From Metopolophium dirhodum (Eukaryota > Arthropoda > Insecta > Hemiptera > Aphididae): DNA of 64,000 nucleotides. The DNA is taken from assembly GCF_019925205.1 (NCBI RefSeq), contig NC_083562.1, positions 4,216,001 to 4,280,000 on the forward strand, written 5' to 3'. Numbering within the stretch: position 1 is the first letter of the stretch; each line of letters begins with the position of its first letter. The notes below the pieces were generated by a model. That model was not told the DNA's origin. It did no database searches and saw only the letters and a list, made by a program, of their open reading frames with translations. Positions 26,146-35,228 of this stretch are shown here, piece after piece. Position numbers and translations under genes: made by a program.

Positions 26146-27620
26146 CTGCGCAACACAAAAAAAATATTTTTATTATTAAATTGTCGGTATTGCCTTTTAT
26201 CATTAATCGCGCAATTTTTACACCCCATCCATCAACCATTACAAATAATTTTTAATACGATATAATATATTTTACGAACCCATCGAGATTTCGTATAACG
26301 ACGCTTTTGATAGCATACATATTTTTATATGGTGAATGAAATCGATTGGAGTAATTTGAGAGCCAATTAAATTTAATAATATTAAAATAAATCAGATGTA
26401 AAAATATTAAGAGTGACAAAATATCTGACTTTTTCATTATAATATACATATAAAAAAAAAGTTGGTCGGTTCAGGGGTAGTGGGAGGTAGAATCAGGGTC
26501 GTGAACTCATTTTCGGCGAACGTCCCTAAAAGAAAACTTTACAATCCATTATCAAAACCGGAACCAATAATATTAATCAGACAGCTATTGTATATATATA
26601 AATATTATTTGTATGAATACCGTTTACAATATTATTATTTATTTCCTGCTTTCCGGTTCGGTCTAGATTTCTCCGATGACGTCATTATTTTTTTACGACG
26701 GAATTTGACTTTTTGGCTTAACGTATATCGATTATTCTACGTTCTATACATTTCCATAAGCCCAAAGTCTTACATTTAAGTAGGTATCGATGGAATATAT
26801 TATAAAATATAATATTTTTGTTGTTGCTCGTTAAGAATTACGCAACGACCGTATTATTTTACGCTTGTCGCGGCGGCGCGTGTACTGCCGCAAATACGGA
26901 TTAAGATATAATATAATGTTTCAAATGTATATTATGTGTATTATAATACCTAATATTATATTGCTGCAGAAACGATAATGATGAAAGTAATCGTTGTCGA
27001 GTGAAAGAATTAACGATGAAATATATACAATTTAATACAAATTCGGCTCGCAATCATTTTACGACTCTGGGATTTAAAATAACATAATACTCGTCGATTA
27101 TTAAGACGTACTTATGACTATAATAAATTATAATTAATAAACCTATATAGTTTGCTGTATAATATGTACGTATATAATGTTATAATATTATACACGAATA
27201 TGTTTCGATACGTATTATAACCAAAAGTCGATAAATATTTCGTCATGACGCGTAATTAAAAAACTGCCGAATGAGTATAATATCACTGAGAACGCTACCA
27301 CGTAGAACTCTCTACGATATTCGAGTAAAACAACGTAGGGAAAATTCCGGTTTACGTATACAGGAATCGAAGGTTCGAAAACGGGACGCAATATTGTATG
27401 GGATTCTGCGTATAATTTTAAAACATATTATATTTGCCAACCGTCGCATTATATAGCTGAGGAGCAAACGGATTTCGTAATAATCTGCTCCTGCAGTCGA
27501 TTTCAATTATAATGGAAACGCGTACTATAACGCGACATAGGTTATAATATTATTATATTATATTATAGTAGTGTGTTTTAGTTCCTTCTGTATCCCCCGC
27601 AAATCCAGGTAATCCAGTTA
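26146..27620. other. Intron/intergenic stretch
   Basis: Upstream (minus sense) of the membrane-protein exon, so presumably intron. The T-rich tract and AG acceptor occupy 26146-26175. The remainder is AT-rich with no recognisable exon. The frame at 26462-26779 on plus starts without an ATG and looks like chance. Confidence 0.45.
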
Positions 27621-27621
27621 C

Positions 27622-28104
27622 CCCGCCCAGCCTATAGTCGCGCACGTACGCGAGCATCCCCTCCCCTCCCCTCCCATCATATAACGTACGTGCACGACCT
27701 TACCCCCTCCCATCCTATCACTCACGCACCCAGCCTAACCCCCTCCCCTCCTATCACGCACGTGCCCAGCCTTACCCCCTCCCATCCTATCGCGAACGTG
27801 CCCGACCCTGCCCCTCCCATCCCATCACGAACGTGCATGGCCTTACCCCCTCCCATCCTATCACGACCATAACCCCCCCCCCCCCCATCATATCACACAC
27901 GTACCCAGCCTTACCTCCTCCCCTCCTTAACTATCGTGAACGTACCCGACCCTACCCCTCCCATCCTATCGCGAACGTGCCCGACCTTCCCCCTCCCATC
28001 CTATCACGAACGTGCCCGACCTTACCCCTCCCATCCTATCACGAACGTGCACGGACTTACCCCTCTCATCCTATAACGCACGTGCACTACCTATCACTTG
28101 CGTA
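27622..28104. repeat. C-rich minisatellite, ~36-bp unit, about 12 copies
   Basis: Repeats of the theme CCCCTCCCATCCTATCACGA + ACGTGCCCGACCTTA with point variants (ACGTGC, ACGTAC, GCACCC). One strand is almost free of G except in the ACGTG core. A 14-C run interrupts it at 27873-27886. The proline/threonine-rich frames over this block are artefacts of the repeat. Confidence 0.9.
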
Positions 28105-28132
28105 CCCCCCCCCCCCCCCCCCCCCCCCCCCC
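28105..28132. repeat. Poly-C tract of 28 bases
   Basis: A homopolymer of 28 C at the 3' border of the minisatellite. The exact length in an assembly is unreliable. The G-rich complement could form quadruplex-type structures. Confidence 0.85.
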
Positions 28133-28454
28133 GTATTTTCTTCCTATTACATAGTTATCTCGTGTTTTTATTTAAATCTAAATATTATAATATTATATTA
28201 CAATAATATTATTGCTCAAACAACCTTATTTAACTGGCTAATAAGTAATAACAAATATTAGGAACATGGAAACCCGCTTTATTATAATATAAATAAATAT
28301 ATTGAAAAACAATTTATAAATTTATTGATTGTTAATTACTCGTCACGAATGGACATATTAAAAAGTCAATCTTGTATCACTACAGTATGTACTAAATTTC
28401 ATAGTCGTTTTCGAGTGAAAATAATAATTATTAATAACTGTTCTTATGTTATAG

Positions 28455-28592
28455 ATTGAAGAAGATAACATTGAAAAGTCGACAATGTACTTCAAAATAA
28501 TGAATGTTATGTTATCCATAATTATATGTATCGGTTTATTGTTAATAGTTGTAATGGTATTAAACCCTCCTATTAAATCCCAACAGATTCTG
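28455..28592 (+). CDS. Exon with start codon of small signal-anchored protein
   Basis: ATG at 28485 opens 36 codons: MYFKIMNVMLSIIICIGLLL followed by IVVMVLNPP and IKSQQIL, a hydrophobic signal peptide or signal anchor of about 20 residues. The exon ends at CTG followed by GTAAGT (28593-28598), a consensus 5' splice site, in phase 0. A 3' splice site (TTATAG, 28449-28454) precedes it, so an upstream exon, coding or leader, is likely. The frame stays open upstream to the splice site (I-E-E-D-N-I-E-K-S-T), so the true start may lie earlier. It joins in frame to the exon at 29770. Confidence 0.55.
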
Positions 28593-28637
28593 GTAAGTCA
28601 CAACTGAAAATATATTTTGTACGTCTGTAAGGGAGTT

Positions 28638-28768
28638 TACCAATTGCGCTTAAAATTACCTTTTCATATACCAATTGCGCTCTAAACGTTTTAGGGTCGA
28701 TATACCAATTGCGCTCTAAACATTTAAAGGTCGATATACCAATTGCGCTCTAAACATTTTAGGGTCGA
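28638..28768. repeat. 34-bp tandem repeat, 4 units
   Basis: Units start TACCAATTGCGC at 28638, 28669, 28703 and 28737. The last three have a 34-base period and read TACCAATTGCGCTCTAAAC then (A/G)TTTTAGGGTCGATA. The first unit is shorter and diverged. Confidence 0.85.
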
Positions 28769-28824
28769 GTAAGTAATTACAAATATCTTTATCTTGAAAT
28801 CAAAGTCATCTAGTCATTATTATC

Positions 28825-28998
28825 TATACTCTGTCCAACGAAAGAACGCGCCGCGCGCCTACAAAATTGGTCCGTTTTCGCGCATTCTGTATGTCGGCCG
28901 TCTTCGGCAAGCCGAGAGAGGGGAAATGGGGCCTCGGCGCTCGCTCGGTCCAGTCTACATGCGCAGAACTGGCGTGTTCTCTCGCTGGACAGAGTATA
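28825..28998. mobile_element. Short GC-rich MITE with TATACTCTGTCC ends
   Basis: Left end TATACTCTGTCCAACGAAAG is mirrored on the right by CTCTCGCTGGACAGAGTATA, with about 28 bases of imperfect inverted match. TAGTCATTAT occurs just outside on both sides (28811-28820 and about 28997-29006), compatible with a target duplication plus a few extra bases. The open frames over it on both strands reflect its high GC, not a gene. Confidence 0.6.
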
Positions 28999-29579
28999 GT
29001 CATTATGAAAAATGAATAAAATGTACTGACCAAGTCTTCCTTTTTACGCCCACTTATACCTTCATAAGTGAAGTATTTCTTTTCCTAAGTTTCCCTGATT
29101 TCGTGAACGATATATCATAGATAACTGAACGAAATATAGAATGTGTATGGTGCAGTACAACAGCAAAACTCCAAATATTATCAGTAATTTAAAATTAAAT
29201 ATTATAAGATACGGCTAATTGATGACCAGTTTTCTAAACAACAATGCCGTAAATATACGGCAATCTTCCCCAGCAAACTGTGATTACATCGTTTTTGCTA
29301 AGCATCGATTATATTTAATTACAATTGCGGCAATATTTGTTTCTTATAAATATAAATTTCTCGATGAATACCCAACTATATTTACGGCATTTTTACTTAA
29401 AAACATTATGTAAAACTGTAATGTTAAACGTAATACAGAATTATCTCATTTTATTCTTTTTCCTAAGGACGGCAGTATAATACAGGCAAGGCTTACTATT
29501 ATATTATAGTACCTAGTGATTTCCCCCACTTAGGAGATTTCTAGTTATGCAGCTGCATAGTTTATGTCAAGTACTCAAG

Positions 29580-29720
29580 TATAAAAAAAAAAGTTGCTTA
29601 TCTATTCTTTTTTATCTAGATAAATTAAAGTTATCTGTTATCTTTATCTAGATAAATTCCCAACAATAATCTATTATCTTTATCTAGATAATATTTTAGT
29701 TATCTATTCCCAACACTGTC
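29580..29720 (-). mobile_element. hAT-like element end with TTATCTAGATAA repeats
   Basis: Three copies of the palindromic TTATCTAGATAA and two of TATTCCCAACA, ending in CCCAACACTG at about 29711-29720. CAGTGTTGGG is a common terminal sequence of hAT-family transposons and their MITEs. The other end was not found, so the copy is truncated. Confidence 0.4.
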
Positions 29721-29769
29721 AGTAAAATACGAGTCGATCTAATATTCAATTTCTTTTTTTTTTTTATAG

Positions 29770-30024
29770 GCATTTTCCAATGAAACAACTGAAGCCACCG
29801 AAGGAATCGTGAAAACGATGTGGAAGGCCGTAAAGCCGATTATATCACCGGACACTGCTGCAGCCGCCTCGGAAATCTCAGTGGCAAATGTTACCAGATT
29901 TAGAATTAATCACCACAACACTCATAGCCGTGACAATTATAGCTTTAACAATAGTAACAATCATAGCAATAACACGATAATAAACAATTACAATTACTAT
30001 AATTGTAATCATACAGATAAATAA
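29770..30024 (+). CDS. Terminal exon, Asn-rich tail of small secreted/anchored protein
   Basis: Follows a long T tract and ATAG (to 29769) and continues phase 0 from CTG at 28592, giving a predicted 120-residue protein. The exon encodes AFSNETTEATEGIVKTMWKA, then an Ala/Ser stretch, then an Asn/His-rich tail (NNSNNHSNN, NNYNYYNCNH) ending T-D-K and TAA. Several N-x-S/T sequons (NET, NVT, NYS, NNT) fit a secreted or extracellular domain behind the signal anchor. No known family is recognised. From 29819 the exon is also the left arm of the large palindrome, and AATAAA at 30029-30034 lies just before its centre. Confidence 0.55.
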   Translation, partial: AFSNETTEATEGIVKTMWKAVKPIISPDTAAAASEISVANVTRFRINHHNTHSRDNYSFNNSNNHSNNTIINNYNYYNCNHTDK

Positions 30025-30298
30025 GATAAATAAAAACCGGTTTCGCTGCAGCTAGTGGACATCCCGAGCTGCAGCGAAACCGGTTTTTATTTATCTTTAT
30101 CTGTATGATTACAATTATAGTAATTGTAATTGTTTATTATCGTGTTATTGCTATGATTGTTACTATTGTTAAAGCTATAATTGTCACGGCTATGAGTGTT
30201 GTGGTGATTAATTCTAAATCTGGTAACATTTGCCACTGAGATTTCCGAGGCGGCTGCAGCAGTGTCCGGTGATATAATCGGCTTTACGGCCTTCCACA
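29819..30298. repeat. Near-perfect palindrome, arms ~235/232 bp, 13-bp spacer
   Basis: Left arm 29819-30053 and right arm 30067-30298 are exact reverse complements except for one 3-base indel: left GATAAATAAGATAAATAA, right copy reads GATAAAGATAAATAA. The spacer is AGTGGACATCCCG. The arms cover most of the terminal coding exon, its stop and its AATAAA signal. The right arm, read on minus, encodes the same tail with the in-frame stop missing, so it ends D-K-D-K. I compared the arms base by base. It could be real (hairpin-forming inverted duplication) or a chimeric assembly/library join. Confidence 0.9.
30029..30034 (+). terminator. Polyadenylation signal AATAAA
   Basis: AATAAA five bases after the TAA stop of the small Asn-rich protein gene; cleavage 10-25 bases later would fall near the centre of the palindrome. 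Its mirror copy sits in the right arm on the other strand. Confidence 0.45.
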
Positions 30299-30307
30299 GC
30301 GCACACT

Positions 30308-32028
30308 ATGGATTCTACCTCATTAGATGATATCAAATCTTCATTAGATGAACTTAAAGCCTCTCAAAGTAAGATAATCTCATCAGTTTCAAATAATAAC
30401 ATTAAAGCCTTGAATAAAAAGTTTGACGATATAATTAAAACTATATCTATTATATCCGAGGAAAATAAATAAGATAGTCAAAGAAAAAATGTTCTGGAAA
30501 ATAAATAATATGATCTTTTAGAAAAAAAAAATCTCTACCTCTCAAATTTCTACTGATGAAAACTTATTATCTGAAATAATGGAGAGACAATCACGCTCAT
30601 GTAATTTAATTAGTTTTAATTTACCTGAATCTAAGGAAGATTCCCAAACTAAAATCAAATACTATAGATTAGAATACGGGAAGCTCGTAGATTTTGTAGG
30701 GGACACTGTAGCGCTCCATATTATAGTGGGTTGCCTATATAAGCCCCTTATTTTTTCTTTTTTAGACACTGATAACTGATAAGTTATAACAAATATAGAA
30801 GAACAACTACTTAGCTTTTTTCTCATTTTTAAATCAAGTCCAATAAGTCCATTAGCCCTTAGGTACTTAATATTATAGTGTTATTAGTGTTAGAATATTT
30901 AAATGTTTACATAGTTCATAGTAAAACGTGCAATACATCATTACCTGTGTCAAGTGTGTGGCTGTATGGATTATAGACACTGGATTACTAAAACAAGGTT
31001 TGTTTCATAGAGTAATACTTGATGGTTCGCCTTTTGTTTTTACAATGATTTGATACAGTTCCACATGAAGATTAATACAAAATATTATTAAAACAATACA
31101 AAAAATGTAGGTACCTACTATCTATTAACAACAGTATATACCATCAAATACTATAAATTAGACTAATCTAAAGTATTTGATACCATCATAACGAGTCATA
31201 ATATTATGTACAATGTACAAATACAAAATAAAAAAAGAAATAAAACTTAGGTATAAGAACATTATAAGATATGTATGAACAATATTTTTATGTTTATGAT
31301 ATAATATGTTAAATTAATAATTAGGTGTATAATAATATAATACAATATAGTATCAATAATAATTATATACTACTCTATTAGTGTAAAATTTCGTTTAGTA
31401 TAGAAAAATAATCAATTATCGCAATAATGATATTATTCATATAATATTATGTTGTTTAATAATTATTGTTATGGTATTTTGCATAATATAACAAAATATG
31501 TACCAACATTGTAAATATTGTACTCATTATAATTTATAATATAATAGTAATCTATATTCTATTTTATATTACTGATTTATGGCGCCAAATTATTTGTATT
31601 AGTTAACGCGTAAATAAAAGTGATAAGGAGAAAGGGGCTGAATAGGCAATCACATACATTTTGGAGCGCTATGACGCCAGCATGTTTCTACAGAGCTTCC
31701 CGTATTCTAATCTATAGTATTTGCTAAAACAAAATTTACCTGTCATCGTCTCGGAAAACCAAATTCAAATACTGAAAATAAGTCACGTCCTTTAAAAGTT
31801 GTATTATCTAATACCATTGAAGTCTTCACATTACTTCGTTCGCAAGCAAAATTACGTAATTCTCCAAATTGGTCTAATATTCGCCTGGCTTCCGATCGCA
31901 CAACAATGCAACGTGATCATATGAGAAATTTACGTGAACAATTACAAAAACGAAGAGATAATGGCGAGAACGATCTAATTATTAAATACAATAAAGGCAT
32001 TCCAAGTATAATTATTAATAAAAAATAA
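30308..32028 (+). pseudogene. Non-LTR retrotransposon ORF1, decayed and interrupted
   Basis: ATG at 30308 starts MDSTSLDDIKSSLDELKASQ, a coiled-coil-like N-terminus with stops (after SEENK) and a frameshift at an A9 run. It continues ISTSQISTDENLLSEIMERQ and SRSCNLISFNLPESKED, a pattern (E-R-x-x-R-x-x-N-L-I-x-F-N-L-P-E-S) I recognise from ORF1 proteins of insect LINEs. An element with inverted ends interrupts at 30656-31723. The frame then resumes HRLGKPNSNTENKSRPLKV ... SPNW...IRLASDRTTMQRDH...LREQLQKRRDNGENDLIIKYN and stops at 32028. ORF1 proteins bind RNA and chaperone retrotransposition; this copy is dead. Confidence 0.65.
30656..31723. mobile_element. 1.07-kb non-autonomous DNA element nested in LINE ORF1
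   Basis: The ends are 31-base perfect inverted repeats: left CAAATACTATAGATTAGAAT then ACGGGAAGCTC, right the exact complement ending GTATTTG at 31723. Similarity continues inward, diverged, for about 100 bases (GCGCTCCA and GCCTAT-AGCCCCTT blocks). CTAAAA flanks both sides (30649-30654 and 31724-31729), a plausible target duplication. Removing the element plus one CTAAAA rejoins ORF1 in frame as SQTKTKFTCHRLGKP. The interior is AT-rich and has no transposase. Confidence 0.75.
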
Positions 32029-32043
32029 AATTTTTTAAATAAA

Positions 32044-32100
32044 TCCCAGTCAGATCTTAATATTTATTATCAGAATGCACGAAGTCTAAACAACAAACTC
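32044..32100 (+). pseudogene. Start of LINE ORF2 (endonuclease N-terminus), truncated
   Basis: Nineteen codons SQSDLNIYYQNARSLNNKL match the opening of apurinic-type endonuclease domains of LINE ORF2 (the 'N-x-R-S/G-L' start). They follow ORF1 by 15 bases, the normal order. Homology stops abruptly at 32100; a TGA follows and the sequence becomes unrelated. Confidence 0.6.
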
Positions 32101-32392
32101 TGATTGTAACGTGTTTTTATATTCCCTAATGTATGACCCACAAATTTGACAAAACATGACATCACCACCTTTACTCCAAAACGGATGGTGCTGTAGTTCA
32201 TGATTTTTTAGTGCTGACTCAGTAACTGAAAGGTGTTTACATTCATCGCAAAAGTGAGAATACCACGTTATTGGAGAATGTGTTATTTCGCTATTAATTT
32301 GAACTGTTTTATTATCCATTACGTTAGGTTTATTATTTGTATTGATATCTGTATCTTTTGTTTTGATATTTTGTAAGTGAATTTCCACTTTA
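32086..32392 (-). CDS. Partial C2H2 zinc-finger protein, 5' part lost in gap
   Basis: A minus-strand frame open from the N gap to TAG at 32086 (about 100 residues). It contains CDECKHLSVTESALKNHELQ followed by H-H, a canonical C-x2-C-x12-H zinc finger, and then a second C-x2-C (MFCQICG) whose histidines are absent. The final codons (TLQSEFVV) read through the junction with the LINE ORF2 fragment, so the natural C-terminus has probably been replaced by retrotransposon sequence. It may be a host gene fragment or part of a transposon-encoded protein. No ATG is visible on the near side of the gap. Confidence 0.5.
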
Positions 32393-32892
32393 NNNNNNNN
32401 NNNNNNNNNNNNNNNNNNNNNNNNNNNNNNNNNNNNNNNNNNNNNNNNNNNNNNNNNNNNNNNNNNNNNNNNNNNNNNNNNNNNNNNNNNNNNNNNNNNN
32501 NNNNNNNNNNNNNNNNNNNNNNNNNNNNNNNNNNNNNNNNNNNNNNNNNNNNNNNNNNNNNNNNNNNNNNNNNNNNNNNNNNNNNNNNNNNNNNNNNNNN
32601 NNNNNNNNNNNNNNNNNNNNNNNNNNNNNNNNNNNNNNNNNNNNNNNNNNNNNNNNNNNNNNNNNNNNNNNNNNNNNNNNNNNNNNNNNNNNNNNNNNNN
32701 NNNNNNNNNNNNNNNNNNNNNNNNNNNNNNNNNNNNNNNNNNNNNNNNNNNNNNNNNNNNNNNNNNNNNNNNNNNNNNNNNNNNNNNNNNNNNNNNNNNN
32801 NNNNNNNNNNNNNNNNNNNNNNNNNNNNNNNNNNNNNNNNNNNNNNNNNNNNNNNNNNNNNNNNNNNNNNNNNNNNNNNNNNNNNNNNNNNN
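32393..32892. other. Assembly gap, 500 N
   Basis: Exactly 500 undetermined bases, a conventional placeholder for a gap of unknown size. Frames made of X are meaningless. Confidence 0.99.
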
Positions 32893-34363
32893 TGAGGTAC
32901 CTACATTTGATTAGATTCGTTAATAGATCATTATTTACACCGTTCACTACGAAATCACAAAATTAAAATTGTAACGTATATGCATATAGGTAACACGCGT
33001 GATTCGCAAACGGCTATTACCGACCAAATTTTTTACCTGTAGTAGGAGGATTTTAATGATGCGTAAACGACAAACTCCGCCTTTATGTTCGTACAGCGAA
33101 CTGGTGTCCGATTATTGGCCGCCGCCGCATGATTTACACCAATATGCAAATATTTTATTATAGGCTATGGCGGTAGGTATCCTTACACAACGTATATAGG
33201 TACTAAAGGCGATCTACATTGCTCACGGTGTATGTAAAATAATGAAAAAATTGACAAGCAAACACGCCATCAAGTGTATAGTTGTTGCTTGAAATAGGTG
33301 GGGATACGTCATAGAGGCTATATATTATTATTTTGATCTGGTATATTTCAATCAATATAATTATTGAGATTTAAAATGGACGATGGACGTCTTAGCGAAT
33401 TACCTCTATAAATGTATAATAGTTGGGCTGCAGATGCACACTGCTTCAGAAATAAACCTAAACCAATAAAGCGACGTAGGTATACACCACGATTTTCTCG
33501 TGGGAGAAGGAGAGGATTATGAAATTATTAATCGATCTTATTTTACAGAAATGAACCAATGGCTTGATATCTGCAGTGTATATTGGTGTATTATTCATAA
33601 CACATATTATAATATTATAGTCTGTTAAAAAACACAAAATAGTCATTTAATAGGCAACAATCATTTGACACAGGTACGACACCACTTTGAAATTAGGGCA
33701 AAACCATAATACGTAACTTAACGGTGATATATAACATTTTTATTTTTTAATAAAAAATAAATTATCTAATATTTTGTTTGAAGTTATTAATAATGTTTAT
33801 AATTATTTATGTACTGCCGTCAAGGCCAATCAGCTGAAATTAGTCTTTAACACATCACAACCGCACAGTAACGTAATTTATAGCAATTTAAATGCCTATT
33901 TTATATACAAATCATAATATTATTCATTATTAGTAAATTATTATGTATACACTAGTCGGTACGAAATTAAAATTATCCAGCAAACTTTTACCCATTCAAT
34001 TTGAACAGTAAATGCTTACTTATAGTTATTTTCAAATATGTTTTCAACCTTTTGAGACAAGAAAACAACTACTCAGGTGTATCCGTTGACTCGGGAAGTG
34101 TGTAAAAGATTTTTAATAATTGTCAGGAAATGTATCAGGGTTGCAAAGTTTATTGGAATCTATTCCAGCACTTTATGGGAAAGTTCCTAGCCTTGAAAAT
34201 GTTGCCTTCCATGTATGCTACTTTGCAACATTGATTTTTATCTTTTATACTTGGACGTCGTTCTGGTTTTAGTGTCATCGTAAAATTTATATTTCTCATG
34301 TTTTACTAATATTTATTAAATGAGTCTTTTTTTTTTATATCATAAAATATATCAAATCAGACA
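32893..34363. other. Gene-free stretch right of the gap
   Basis: Two short ATG frames are of mild interest: 33056-33163 (MMRKRQTPPLCSYSELVSDY..., 35 aa) and one ending at about 33523 with a very Arg-rich tail (RRRYTPRFSRGRRRGL). Neither has family, splice or length support, so neither is called as a gene. The remainder is AT-rich. Confidence 0.4.
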
Positions 34364-34745
34364 TATAAGGGGGTCCCGTGAGGATATCCCCATTGGCAGA
34401 AGAGGGGGTTCGCCGTCTGGACAAAAACCGGTTATTTGCCGTTTTACCTATAAACTAAAAAAAAAAAAAAATTAAGAATCACGGGATTAATGAAAATAAA
34501 ATGTAGAAGTCAAAATGTTCACAAAAATAAACTTTATATAATCATCAACTGTTTCAAAAAATAAAAAAAATAAATTTTTTATCTATTTACCATACAAAAA
34601 AATGTAATTAAATTAAAAAATAAAATATGTGCAGTCCTTGTCTCTTATTGAGTCTAATAAAAAAAAAACAGATTTATGATATATATTTATTATCTCGGGA
34701 GATATTATCGCAATGGACAAATCCTCGCGGGACACCCTATATATA
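34364..34745. mobile_element. MITE with TATAGGGTGTCCCGCGAGG-type ends
   Basis: The left end TATAAGGGGGTCCCGTGAGG is mirrored by CCTCGCGGGACACCCTATA on the right, and the match continues (AT..CCCATTG versus CAATGG). TA-rich flanks fit TA-target insertion as in Tc1/mariner-like MITEs. The interior is AT-rich and non-coding. The 88-codon frame at 34627-34893 crosses the right end and is not a gene. Confidence 0.6.
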
Positions 34746-35228
34746 TATTTTGTACATACTATGTCAATACGACAATACTGCTATAATAATAAGATGGGTA
34801 TACGTAGTTAAAAAAAAAAAGCCAAGGAGGGATGTACCCACCACATCACCGGTTGTGTTTACGCCCCTGAATCCAAACATTCCAAACTATTGACATATTT
34901 GACTATATGAGACCTATATATAGGATAAGTCATCTATCGCTTAACATCATGAGGCAATACTGTAAAAAATGTTATTAACATATATTAATACATAATATAA
35001 TACTACCTACATTGTGAGTTTTTTAATTACCTAGCAAAATATTTTAATGGATTTATGCGTTTGCATTATTTTATGACAATATATACATTTACGCATAATA
35101 TAATACTATTAATAAATATGAAATTATGTAAGATGACAATTATTAATATTGTATTATTGAGATAAAAACGAAAGCGGAAATAGTTGGTTTTCAAAACAAA
35201 AGGTTTTTTTTTTTATGCCAGTCAAAAA

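Larger units (their letters stand above)
28593..29769 (+). other. Intron of the small Asn-rich protein gene, packed with repeats
   Basis: Starts GTAAGT and ends with a T15-type tract and ATAG, 1,177 bases. It contains a 34-bp tandem array (28638-28768), a 174-bp GC-rich element with inverted ends (28825-28998) and a GATAA-rich hAT-like end (29580-29720). No other exon is seen inside. Confidence 0.5.

Noticed and set aside
27690..28261. Proline-rich frames of 60-142 codons on plus
   Set aside because: They are translations of the 36-bp C-rich minisatellite and poly-C tract; any frame without stops there looks proline/threonine-rich.
28794..29033. Overlapping frames of 73 and 69 codons in the intron
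   Set aside because: They sit on a 174-bp GC-rich MITE with inverted ends, which creates open frames on both strands.
32377..32947. Frames of 172 and 185 codons made largely of X
   Set aside because: They are translations of the 500-N gap.
33416..33523. Short frame with an Arg-rich tail (RRRYTPRFSRGRRRGL), considered as a capsid-like N-terminus of a viral integration
   Set aside because: Far too short, no other viral domain within several kilobases; basic runs occur by chance.
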